Assembly: GCA_922989275.2 (NCBI GenBank)
Contig: OV277866.1
Span: forward strand, 79,706,328-79,770,327
Reading direction: 5' to 3'
DNA from: Gari tellinella
Taxonomy: Eukaryota; Mollusca; Bivalvia; Cardiida; Psammobiidae
DNA: 64,000 bases
Of this stretch, positions 1-8,740 are shown piece by piece; positions within the stretch are counted from its first letter, which is position 1, and every line of letters starts with the position of its first letter. A model generated the notes under the pieces. That model saw only the letters and a program-made list of their open reading frames with translations. It was not told where the DNA came from and made no database searches. The position numbers were made by a program, and so were the translations under genes.

Positions 1-154
1 TGGAACTATTTTCTATTCTGGAGGAAAAGGTTTAACCAATTTATGCAAAGTGGTTTCTTTCATGCTTATATATTAGATGAGTCGATTTTTTATGCAAGTG
101 GCGCCTGGTCTACATTGTCATTTTCGTTTTGTTTTATATTGAAATTGCTGTCAA

Positions 155-219
155 CAAACAGTGTAGACTCTGATCAGACGCCGCATAATGCGGCGTCTGA
201 TCAGAGTCTACACTATTTG
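155..219. repeat. Type-A hairpin module, variant GCATAATGC centre
   Basis: A near-perfect palindrome. The left arm reads CAAACAGTGTAGACTCTGAT and continues through CAGACGCCGCAT; the right arm is its complement, ending ACACTATTTG. The same architecture (CAAACAGT outer edge, GATCAGACGCC inner arm, short loop) recurs about 30 times in the window with different arm bases. No outer MITE ends were recognised around this copy. Confidence 0.85.
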
Positions 220-846
220 CATATGTCCCTTTACTAGGACGTTAGGTACAAATGGGCTTCAGACGTAAAAGGTGTTTTGTGGGATAGAGGGTGGTATAAT
301 TCAAGTACTTACATGTGCCGCAACAGCACAAGGCAACACACACGGAGAACCAGCACAGCCTCTGAAATACATGTACATGCTGGGTAATTATTTCGTCGGC
401 AACAATTGTCGTTGCGGTCTGCTACTGTTCTAAATGCAGATTCCTTAAAATTTAATTTTAGAAACAGGTTCAGAGTGTATGTGACAGATTGGATCCCGAT
501 GAGACGTCGTGTCACGTGTTTCCCTCCTTACAGCAATATTTGCAAAATAGTCTGGATCCCTATCAAACGCAGCATAACCATCTGATCAGGATTCTATTTG
601 CTCGACACTCATTTTAATATTAATTAAAAAAATGTAAATGAAAATAACGAAAATTTAAATTTGAGAATTCTTTTTTTGAAAATTTATGATATCATGGCAC
701 TGAATGGGTAAATAAAATACAACTTTATGTATCTATGCCTACACGTACTAGCCGCACAGTTCTTTTTCATTTAAACAATAAGAAACTTAACCGCAGTGAA
801 ATAAAAAAAAACAAAAAACAATTTTATTGAAAATCTATCTGAGTAG
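220..846. other. No gene or element recognised
   Basis: AT-rich sequence with short open frames only. It contains one isolated arm-like stretch near 575-600 (TCTGATCAGGATTC) resembling a decayed type-A hairpin. Nothing else is supported. Confidence 0.6.
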
Positions 847-905
847 CAAACAGTTTGGAGTCAGATCAGATGCCGGGTTGTCCGGCGTTTGATCTGACTG
901 AAAAC
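847..905. repeat. Type-A hairpin module, decayed
   Basis: Left arm CAAACAGTTTGGAGTCAGAT with a GATGCCGGG inner part. The right arm pairs from CCGGCGTTTGATCTGACT, but the outer edge (GAAAACG) is mismatched, so this is an older copy. Confidence 0.75.
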
Positions 906-990
906 GTTTTTAAACTAGAAATATTTTTTTTTAGCACAAACACATTTTTTTGCGAAAGAATGACATATCCGTAGTATATGATAAAGTGAG

Positions 991-1125
991 ATGATCTTAC
1001 CATGTTATATTTGCCTATATCTCACCTACGCAACTATATAGAACTATTGACTGCTGGTCATGATCTTACTATGTTATATATGCCTATATCTCACCTACTT
1101 AACTAGAACTATTGACATCTGATCG
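991..1125. repeat. Two-copy tandem duplication, 69 bp unit
   Basis: ATGATCTTAC starts at 991 and again at 1060. Both are followed by the same ATGTTATAT, GCCTATATCTCACCTAC and GAACTATTGAC blocks with a few substitutions. This is a simple local duplication with no coding sense. Confidence 0.85.
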
Positions 1126-1194
1126 TGTCAACAGTCTTTATTAACGACAGGAAACAATACCCTCCTTGCGCTGTTTATAATTCTTACAGAAATG

Positions 1195-1398
1195 TACAGA
1201 GGAGAAGTTATTCTTTCCAATAAACACGTTTGAGCTAAAACCCATCGTCTGATCAGGCTCGAAGCTATTTGACCACCCAATTAAAAATAAAGCGTCATAA
1301 TTGTCAAAATTTTATATTTTTGGCACTATAGTGTAACTTGCGTTTGCGTTTAGATCAGATTATTTTAAACGGTAAAGAATAACAACTTCTCCACTGTA
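1195..1398. mobile_element. MITE-A, diverged copy
   Basis: Ends TACAGAGGAGAAGTTATTC and GAATAACAACTTCTCCACTG-TA are inverted relatives of the MITE-A termini. The internal AATAAACACGTTTGAGCTAAA and TTGCGTTTGCGTTT blocks match the intact copies. Most of the left half of the central hairpin is lost; a right arm (CGTCTGATCAGGCTC) remains. Confidence 0.8.
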
Positions 1399-1574
1399 TT
1401 CATAGTTAAGTGCTTATCATTGTGTGAACTCCCAACTTATTATTAATAAAAACACAACTGCTTTAAACATAAATCATGATTTGCTTATATGTTTTAAACG
1501 ATACACTAGTTTACTATACTGAACAAAATGATATTCCGTATTTGTGTAACATGCGTAATTAACTGGGCGTCGCT

Positions 1575-1824
1575 TACAGTGGAGAATCTGTTATTCTTTC
1601 CCAATAAACGCGTTTACGCTAAAACTATTATTTACAGTGCAAACAGTTTGGAGCCAGATCAGACGCCGGGTAACCCGGCGTCTGATCAGGCTCCAAACTG
1701 TTTGCCACCAAAATAAACATGAGTTATCAGAATTGTCCAAAAGTTGTTCTTTTCTACGTTTTAGTGCTTTGCGTTTGCGTACGTTTGCGTTTAAACGGGA
1801 AAGAATAACAGATTCTCCACTGTA
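1575..1824. mobile_element. MITE-A, intact 250 bp copy
   Basis: Terminal inverted repeats TACAGTGGAGAATCTGTTAT and its complement run about 28 bp at each edge. The first and last TA fit a TA target duplication, as in Tc1/mariner-type elements. The centre (1639-1705) is a type-A hairpin with loop CCGGGTAACCCGG. No transposase is present, so it must be mobilised in trans. It is nearly identical to copies at 24524, 30632, 32474 and 62131, which implies recent spread. Confidence 0.92.
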
Positions 1825-1867
1825 ACCCATTTTAGATGCGGGATACACTTTTAGGTGTACCTCTAGG

Positions 1868-1933
1868 TAAACAGTTTTGATCTCAGATCAGGCCCCACAT
1901 TGTGGGGCCTGATCTGAGATCAAAACCGTTTGC
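1868..1933. repeat. Type-A hairpin module, GGGGCC arm variant
   Basis: The arms read AACAGTTTTGATCTCAGATC then AGGCCCCACA, mirrored by TGTGGGGCCTGATCTGAGAT. The inner arm differs from most copies (GGCCCC in place of GACGCC), yet both sides changed together. Confidence 0.85.
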
Positions 1934-2191
1934 AGCTAAGTCAATATTCTATCAGAAACTGCTAAAATCTTTTGCAAATATTTGAGTTATATCCGCTGCA
2001 GACGACATTTTAAAATGACCGCCAAATATTACCCAGAATACAATGGGTTTAGTCGAATGAGTTATTCTACTGTACTGCTGACTGCAGGCTAAGGTTTGAA
2101 AATCGAAGAAAGTGATAGAGAGTGAAGAATCGATACCTTCTCTATTGTCGCAGACTTAACCTCATTAAATTCATACAACAGTGAAACTACA

Positions 2192-2611
2192 TACAGTGCT
2201 CCCTCTCTACAACAACACTCAATAGGAGACACATATTGTATGTGTTGTTCGGAGGGAGTTGTTATAGAGAGGGAAATGGGCTGACATTTGGAAACAGCTT
2301 GAATCTAGATTAGACACGTTTTTCTGGATTCAAGCTGTCTGTCACTCGTCATTGTTGTTTTCTGTCAAAATGTCAAATATGTGTCTTTGAGAAAAACAGC
2401 AAACGACATTTTTTAATAATAGTAATAATAATAAAAAAAATAATGATAATAAAGACTTTATTTAACGAGAGAGCTCATTTGGTAAATACCAATCTTCCAT
2501 GAGGCCCTCAAAGCAGACGATATCGCAGCCGTAAAAGGGTTGGGCATAATGTCTTGTTTCGGGAACAGCGACAATCGTTGTTGTAAGGAGGGAATCGTTG
2601 TTTATATGGCT
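2192..2611. mobile_element. MITE-E, diverged, with retroposon insertion
   Basis: Starts TACAGTGCTCCCTCTCTAC. It shares GGAGACACATATTGTATGTG, a decayed type-A hairpin (2290-2341), GAGAAAAACAGCA and GTTGTAAGGAGGGA with the better copy at 55168. The right end is degraded and its boundary is approximate. The 2408-2512 segment is foreign to the family. Confidence 0.75.
2408..2512 (-). mobile_element. Retroposon 3' end with (ATT)n tail
   Basis: Read on the minus strand, GAGGGCCTCATGG leads to TAAATAAAGTCTTTATTAT and an impure ATT-repeat tail. This is the usual look of a LINE or SINE 3' terminus. It interrupts MITE-E sequence that is continuous in the 55168 copy. Confidence 0.65.
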
Positions 2612-3335
2612 TTAAACTGTTTGCAATGGGCATGTGCATTTAAGCATTAATATTTACAATTGCTCTGTATAACTCTAAGGAAAAAGTGAGGTTCAATTGT
2701 CGGTGACCCTCACTTCAGATCTGATTCTAACTAGTTTTAAAAAATCTTCAATACGGCGGAGAGATACAGACCAAGTTAGGATCTACTTTTAGATTATCCG
2801 TTTGGATATGATATCTCGAAACCCCTATTTAAAGTCGGAGACAGTTCAATTAAAATCAAATTGCGATAAAATATTAAATAAAATTCAATGCTGTTTTCAA
2901 GGGAGATTATAATATTACGCTCCGTCATTAAAGCTGTACGCTTTCTCTCCCTTGAAAATCCGGGGGAGTGGCTTTCTATTTGTAGATTCGACAAGTTATC
3001 TTCTAGCTACGGTTTGAAATTGTTCACCAGAATTACATAGGAAAGTCGCTCGAACATAAAGCAAAATAATGCAATCACACTTTCTAAATTGGGAACGTAC
3101 TGTTCCGTTCTGACATATTTAAACTATCCTATGTGTATCGGCCGAAAGTGTTTTGGAAATTAACATATGCGATGTGTGTACACGCTGTGTAGCCGCATTT
3201 CAGCGTTGCTATTCGTGTTGCTATGTGTAAAGCGTGTATAAATCAAGCGCCACCTAATTGTTTAAAATATGCCTTGATAATGGATATTCAGATTGAATTT
3301 TTTGTTTTAGTTTCTTACGAGCGTTCTTAAAGTAC
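2612..3335. other. No gene or element recognised
   Basis: AT-rich unique-looking sequence. The short open frames have no family resemblance and no biased composition. Confidence 0.6.
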
Positions 3336-3603
3336 GGCGAGAAAGTTTACTGGGCAAAACCCTGGATTTATAATGCAAATGCAGTACATGTAGTAAGGAC
3401 TACTTTTCACACCATATTTAGAAACTGGAATGGCTATTACATCGATATTACATCTATCAAACCTATTTGGCCGGTATATGATATATTCATATACATGAAA
3501 ACAAATCTGGTCAAAATACACATTAAATGAACAAGACAGAAAATATAAATATAAGGAATAAACAACATCTTTTTGCCGCTCATGACGGTGAAAGTGTCTA
3601 TCG

Positions 3604-3722
3604 GCACGACGGTCGTGCGGATAACAGTTCTTATTCGCACGACTGTCGTGCCGATAAGAACTCTTATCCGCACGACCGTCGTGCCGATTATACTGCTTAT
3701 CCGCACGACCGTCGTGCCGATA
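3604..3722. repeat. Tandem array of four short palindromes
   Basis: Four copies of GCACGAC-N-GTCGTGC-type palindromes are spaced about 30-37 bp apart and separated by GATAAGAACTCTTATCC-like spacers that are themselves partly symmetric. The first has GACGGTC at its centre, the second GACTGTC, the last two GACCGTC. The left arm of the enclosing foldback element runs directly into it. Confidence 0.88.
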
Positions 3723-3888
3723 CTATTATATAATGGCTTATCCGTATAACATTTGTAGATCTAGATCCCGTTCTTTCTCCGTTTCCGCGAGATTGAGAAA
3801 ACATTGAAATTCAACCCTAGCCTAGGGACGAGTATACCCGTCATTTACAAACAGTGTAGGCTACCTGTGATGATTACTCTTGTCATAT

Positions 3889-3954
3889 GCAAACAGTGTA
3901 GACCCTGATCAGAAGGCTCCGCAAGGAACCCTCTGACCAGGGTCTACATTGCTT
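3889..3954. repeat. Type-A hairpin module, GGCTCC variant
   Basis: GCAAACAGTGTAGACCCTGA pairs with TCTGACCAGGGTCTACATTG (small mismatches), with inner AGAAGGCTCC opposite GGAACCCTC. A lone outer arm (ACAAACAGTGTAGGC) lies 40 bp upstream. Confidence 0.8.
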
Positions 3955-4062
3955 GTCATTTTGAAATATATTGTTAGAATCAACCCAAAATAGTCAAAAA
4001 TGGACTAGACTTATTTTGAAATTAGAATCGTCCATTAAAAGTTTCAATGGGCGAATGGGTTA

Positions 4063-4725
4063 AGGAGGCACGCAACGGTTTCATAGGGAAATGTTCGAAT
4101 TGGCCATATTTCTTAATATAAGGCTATTGGTAAGTTTTAAAGTATTTTTGAAGATGAAAAAAACTATTTTAGGGGAGAATGCATTAATATTATCACTTTG
4201 TGACATGATCTAAATAAAATGCGCACTAAGATGATGACTTTTTGTAGTCGGATGGGTATAAGATCGGGGCAGTCTGGAAATCAGTGGTTCGGGCTAAATA
4301 AACTGGGAATCAGCATCATTTTACTGGTGGGTGCAGACACATGAAAATTGTGCGAAATCGACCAGGAATCGCTATTGTTGTGCCAATGATCCTAAAAGCA
4401 ACTGGTTCAGTGAGTCTGAAAATACTTTTCACTAAGTGCCACCCCTAGGCGAACACTTTCGAATTTTTCGGAGAATATGTGGGTTTTGAGGTTTTTTTGT
4501 CATGGGTTTTCGCGACCATAACAAACTTTAAATTTGGCCACAGAGGAATCTGAACGTGTGCTTATGTGGATGATTTATGCTGTTTTGTTATGCCTAGAGA
4601 TGTATTTACTGATATAGGACTGAGTTTTAATTCTGGTTTGTGCGTGAAAGTTAGGAGGAGATAAATATAGATGTCAAGGAGACCACCGGTGCCGAGATTT
4701 CAGAAAAAACCGTTGTGTGCCTCCT
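4063..4725. mobile_element. TIR element, about 660 bp, non-autonomous
   Basis: Left end AGGAGGCACGCAACGGTTT and right end AAACCGTTGTGTGCCTCCT are inverted repeats. The interior has no open frame of note. Flanking TTAA on the left faces TAAT on the right, so the duplication is unclear. It abuts the long hairpin that follows. Confidence 0.7.
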
Positions 4726-4898
4726 AATATAGGAATAAACAACATATTTTTGACGTTCATGACGGTATGACTACATTAGCTTCGCAGGGGGTAAATTTAG
4801 TAAACGCCCGAGGGGCGTTTACGTTAAATTTACCCCCCGAAGCTAATGTAGTCATACCGTCATGAGCGGCAAAGAGATGTTGTTTATTCCTTATATTT
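4726..4898. repeat. Long hairpin, arms about 80 bp, loop GAG
   Basis: From AATATAGGAATAAACAACAT inward, through ATGACGGTATGACTACATTA, GCTTCG and GTAAACGCCC, the sequence pairs with its own continuation after a GAG loop. There are only a few mismatches and small bulges. The outer 40 bp of each arm is the same sequence that ends the left foldback arm at about 3552-3592; the inner part is unique. Confidence 0.88.
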
Positions 4899-5095
4899 TC
4901 TGTCTTGTCAATTTAATGTGTTTATTGGCCAGATTTGTTTTTCTGTATAAGAATTTATCATATACCGGTCAAAGAGGTTTGATAGATGTAATGTCGATGT
5001 AATAGCCATTCCAGTTTCTAAATATGGTGAGAAAGTAGTCCCAACTACATGTACTGTAACTGTATTAAAAATTCAGGATTTTTTCCAGTAAACTT

Positions 5096-5530
5096 TCTCT
5101 CTGTGAATGGAAAAGACTTACAAGGCAAACAAATAACAGTGCAACTTGAATATCTATTGCCAAAGCACATTCTAAAAATACAGGTCGCGGTTGTTTTCTT
5201 AACCCATTTACACACATAGCAACGCGATGGCAACGACCTATGGGTCTGTATCACTCCGCTAGTGTCATATGACCGTCGACCAGTGGGAGCTTAGTGTTAA
5301 GTGTCCTATGTAGTCTATTTGAAGAAGTCCACGAATAGCATGGGGTAAATCCGAACTGGCTAAAACCAGTTTTGAATTGTAGGTTCATCGGCAGATGTAT
5401 TGCATATTTTTAATAAGATTACATAAAGACTTTACAGGGTGAATGTAAATATTAGGAAATCAAGAAGATCTACTTATTAGATAATCTACTTGACTGATAT
5501 ATATATATTTCAAAGAAAGAAACTCAGAAC
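5096..5530. other. Mostly unassigned; short Penelope-terminal relic at 5263-5300
   Basis: The stretch ATGACCGTCGACCAGTGGGA at 5268 is the inverse of CCCATTGGTCGACGGTCA near 5810, so it is a relic of the same terminal sequence in opposite orientation. The remainder shows nothing recognisable apart from a short (TA)n run near 5500. Confidence 0.5.
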
Positions 5531-5592
5531 GAGTAAATTAAGTAAAAAAGGTTGAAGACATTCACTGGATTTTTTAAACTTTTATTTCCCCA

Positions 5593-5625
5593 ACGCGTTT
5601 CGTTTCATACTCATCAGGGGAATAA
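5593..5625 (-). ncRNA. Hammerhead-like ribozyme core in Penelope terminal sequence
   Basis: On the minus strand the order is CCCC, CTGATGAG, TATGAAA, CGAAACGCG, TTGGGG. CTGATGA and GAAA are the two conserved hammerhead core boxes. The flanking CCCC/GGGG can close a stem, and stem II would be only two base pairs. Minimal hammerheads of this kind are known from the terminal repeats of Penelope-like elements. The bases around a cleavage site are not clearly resolved, so activity is unproven. Confidence 0.55.
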
Positions 5626-5757
5626 ATACAATAATTATGATCATGGTAACAACGTGATGACGTTAACATACTGTTTATGACGTCACGTCGTCATGACGTC
5701 ATGAGGCTTTATTTAGTGTAGGAATGTAGTTTTTTACGAAATTGTTTAACTCATGTC

Positions 5758-5862
5758 GTCATGACCATAGATATCTTAAGAGACTAGATCGGCCACCTAG
5801 CGCTGAGCTCCCATTGGTCGACGGTCAGAGAGACGCCATCTTGATACGTGTATCATACACTT
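5758..5862 (+). mobile_element. Penelope-like 3'-terminal fragment, plus orientation
   Basis: CATAGATATCTTAAGAGAC, TAGATCGGCCAC, GGTCGACGGTCA and CGCCATCTTGAT match, in inverse, the sequence just downstream of the minus-strand GIY-YIG stop (8106-8140) and the stretch left of the composite element (6150-6208). It is therefore a second copy of the element's 3' untranslated end in the opposite orientation. Confidence 0.6.
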
Positions 5863-6208
5863 TCCCTCCGGAGACAAAATATGATTTGCTTTCATTTAAG
5901 AATGAATTCGTACTACAAACATCTTGTAACATAAATATGCACCGTAAAACGACAATCAAACGATAATAAGCACAAAATGATGGTAATTCTTATTTAACTG
6001 AATAAAATCATCGATTAATCATAGCAACTATGGAACGGTTCTTAGCAACTTCTGTAGTCAATGACGCACCGTCAACGTAGACGGGATTACTGCGCACATC
6101 ATGTAACGTCATTAATCTACCGCAATACGACGTGCACCAGACCATTGGAATATGAGTAGCATACACGCATCAAGATGGCTTCTCGATGACCGTCGCTGAT
6201 TGGCCTAT

Positions 6209-6699
6209 GGTGTCACTCCTGTACAAAAGCCCTTCTTCTTCCTCCATAGAACTCTATAGTAAATTGGCAATATTCTCCTGTCTCTGTCCAGTTCCAGGAC
6301 CTACCGGTCAATATAACGACCCTGTTTCCATGGAAAGCAATAACATGGCACCAGAATTAACAAAAGAAAAAGATACCATTAAGGTTCAACTTTTCCACAA
6401 ATTTCACATTTCTAAGGTCACCGTCAATATTTACAAAATGAAAGTTGATGACCCGCCGCACCACACTCGCATCTCTGACCACATTTCTCACAAATTAGTT
6501 CCCAAATAGAACCCAGAAACACCTTTGATTTATCAACAACATCACTATTTCAGCTAAAAAACAAATGCATCTGCAGTTAATCAGCATTTTCAATAAAAAA
6601 TATGACCATGAACACACACACATCAGTTTTTCACTATATAAATTAGGAACTATTTAGGCAGCCTACGACCCGGAAGCACTTCCGTACAGGTGTGACACC
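6209..6699 (+). repeat. Left terminal repeat of the composite element
   Basis: Begins GGTGTCACTCCTGTAC and ends GTACAGGTGTGACACC, so the repeat has its own 16 bp inverted ends (one mismatch). A frame of about 100 codons runs through it, but a one-base change in length against the right copy shifts its C-terminus, so coding is not supported. Confidence 0.85.
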
Positions 6700-7613
6700 T
6701 AAATATGAACTATTTTTTGCCTGATTTGCCTGTTTTTACTCTTATATCATAGCTATAGGTATTGAAAAATAAAAAAAACATGGTGACAGATGTCAAGTTC
6801 CACAACAATTGGCATTATAGACTGTTTAAAAACAATGTCTAAGTCGCAAAATTGGTAAAAAATCAGCTTTTTGGATTAAATTCAACCCGACCGCTAAATC
6901 TTTGTTTTCGCCACATGTAAACTTATTCGAACAATTTTTATGTAAACGAAAGTGTGCGGATAACCCTTTTTGAAAGGAAAATTGCCTTTTCGGGTAAGAA
7001 AAATATTGAAACGACAAAATTCGCCCTTCACGTCTGTCCTAGATAGTAAGGTTTCTCTATGAAAAAAATGCATTTTTTGCCATTTTCACCCAAAATAGCT
7101 CCTTTTTTCAGCTAAAAAACGTTTTGAATATGCTGATAGCCATGAATAATATGGAGTACATGAATTTGCAGTGAAAAATAGAAGAAAAACTATGTTTATG
7201 ACAGATTTGAAGGAAAAGTGAAAGCTCATTGGTCTTGGACCGGGGTCGAAAATGACCAGGCCGAATGGTATTGGTAGCAGCCCCCTTTTTTTCTGAGGAA
7301 AAACAAGAAAATCAACATTTTGTGGACCAAAACCTGCAAACCTAATGACATTCAGCTTAAACAGACCTTTAAAGCCTACATAAGGCAAGCACAGAGCTTT
7401 TCTACAGCATTTCAAGAAAAAACGTGTGCAGCGGTCTCTTTCTCAAATCGCAGGCGTCACAATTTTAAGTGAAAAACCTCATTTTTAGCCAAAATTATTA
7501 CCTGATGCAGCTAAAAATAACTTTTCTACCATCACATGTTCATAATTTCCCTAAAATAGCACTCTAAAATTAAAATAAACTGTGACGTCATTTTCCGGGA
7601 AATCCTTCATATA
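6700..7613. other. Interior of composite element, non-coding
   Basis: No conserved domain on either strand. The longest minus-strand frame (about 109 codons near 7086-7415) has no recognisable motif. Polypyrimidine and A-rich runs are present. Confidence 0.55.
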
Positions 7614-8105
7614 GGTGGCACTCCTGTACAAAAGCCCTTCTTCTTCCTCCATAGAACTCTATAGTAAATTGGCAATATTCTCCTGTCTCTGTCCAGTTCC
7701 AGGACCTACCGGTCAATATAACGACACTGTTTCCATGGAAAGCAATAACATGGCACCAGAATTAACAAAAGAAAAAGATACCATTAAGGTTCAACTTTTC
7801 CACAAATTTCACATTTCTAAGGTCACCGTCAATATTTACAAAATGAAAGTTGATGACCCGCCGCACCACACTCGCATCTCTGACCACATGTTCTCACAAA
7901 TTAGTTCCCAAATAGAACCCAGAAACACCTTTGATTTATCAACAACATCACTATTTCAGCTAAAAAACAAATGCATCTGCAGTTAATCAGCATTTTCAAT
8001 AAAAAATATGACCATGAACACACACACATCAATTTTTCACTATATAAATTAGGAACTATTTAGGCAGCCTACGACCCGGAAGCACTTCCGTACAGGTGTG
8101 ACACC
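7614..8105 (+). repeat. Right terminal repeat of the composite element
   Basis: Matches 6209-6699 almost base for base: I noted one substitution in the CCTGTTTCC/CACTGTTTCC region, a GT insertion near CACATGTTCTC, and a changed first base block (GGTGGCAC). Such low divergence suggests a recent insertion. Confidence 0.85.
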
Positions 8106-8126
8106 CTATAGCCGATCTAGGTTATT

Positions 8127-8740
8127 TTAAGATATCTATGAGGTTTTGTTTAATTTTGGATTGAAAATTTTTACGGAATATTTTTCTTTTATTAATCTAG
8201 CTGAAACATCGTTGTTATGAAATTTGTAAAAAGGAAAAATGGAATATTTTGGATTAGTTAAACAACAATTGTCTAAATGTTCAGAAACGGGCAGTTGTCT
8301 TGTTGATGGGTCTCTGATTTGTTGGTCGTGAACTGTCCGTCTATTTCTTAGTTTGTCATCCGTCTGTCCTATATAAAACTCGTGGCAGCCGTTGCAGGTT
8401 AAAACATATATAATACATTTTCAATTCTGCAATTTATTGATTCTTTTACATGAAATGTTTTGTTTTGGAGAGTTAAGCTTGACCCTTCTATTAAGTGCTT
8501 ACAAAGTCCACATCTGTGCTCGTTGCACTTGGTGACCGACGGGGATGTTTTAGTTTCATAAAATTCGGATTTAATCAGTAGACGTTTCAAATTAGGAAGT
8601 TGTCGTTTGCATTTTACGACTTTCGTTTCATTCAAAATTCTTTTTATTTTCTCATCCGATTTTAAAATATCCATGTTATTTCTAATGCTACCGAATACCT
8701 CCTTGTGTTTGGGATTGTGCGTGGATATAAAGGGTGTTAT
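8127..8740 (-). pseudogene. Penelope-like element, C-terminal GIY-YIG half (degenerate)
   Basis: Reads on the minus strand from 8740 to a TAG at about 8127. In order: FISTHNPKHKEVF, a KRQLPNLKRLL block, the Cys-rich linker CNEHRCGLCKHL, then TCNGCHEFYIGQT, which is the start of a GIY-YIG nuclease domain. It continues through HDQQIRDP and SEHLDNC to a C-terminus KLNKTS. This linker plus nuclease is typical of Penelope-like retrotransposons that cut their own target. A two-base insertion near 8397-8400 (LYMF then stop) breaks the frame just before the nuclease motif, so the copy is dead. The N-terminal RT half continues at 21023, displaced by LINE insertions. The 3' untranslated end is cut by the composite element at 8105. 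Confidence 0.88.

Larger units (their letters stand above)
3340..5095. mobile_element. Foldback element with about 250 bp inverted arms
   Basis: The arm at 3340-3591 is the reverse complement of 4860-5095 with scattered differences. Shared blocks include AGAAACTGGAATGGCTATTA, GACAAGACAGAAAATATA (ACAAGACAG on the left) and GGAATAAACAACATC. The interior holds a hairpin array, a type-A hairpin and a separate TIR element, so the present size reflects later insertions. No protein is encoded. Confidence 0.8.
6209..8105. mobile_element. Composite element with about 490 bp direct terminal repeats
   Basis: Two nearly identical repeats flank about 910 bp of non-coding sequence. The whole is bordered by CCTAT on the left and CTAT on the right. 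The bordering sequences rejoin into the Penelope 3'-terminal sequence seen at 5770-5862, so the unit probably inserted as one piece with a 4-5 bp duplication. That would fit a small LTR-type (TRIM-like) element, but I see no primer-binding site or polypurine tract. A pair of TIR elements is the alternative. Confidence 0.65.

Noticed and set aside
1575..1824. Recurring 62-94 codon frames on both strands of every MITE-A copy (also at 24477, 30631, 32478), resembling a conserved small protein.
   Set aside because: They repeat only because the DNA element repeats. They run through the hairpin in both orientations, shift with single-base changes and have no conserved start.
3604..3722. A CRISPR-like array.
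   Set aside because: Units are short palindromes with near-identical spacers in a eukaryotic foldback element; there are no spacer diversity and no cas genes.
6186..7986. Near-identical frames of 107 and 123 codons in the two repeats of the composite element.
   Set aside because: The repeats are DNA duplicates. A length change alters the C-terminus, the second copy lacks a matching start, and no domain is visible.
6209..8105. A complete LTR retrotransposon.
   Set aside because: No gag-pol sequence, tRNA primer site or polypurine tract, and the repeats carry their own inverted ends. LTR origin is kept only as one possibility.
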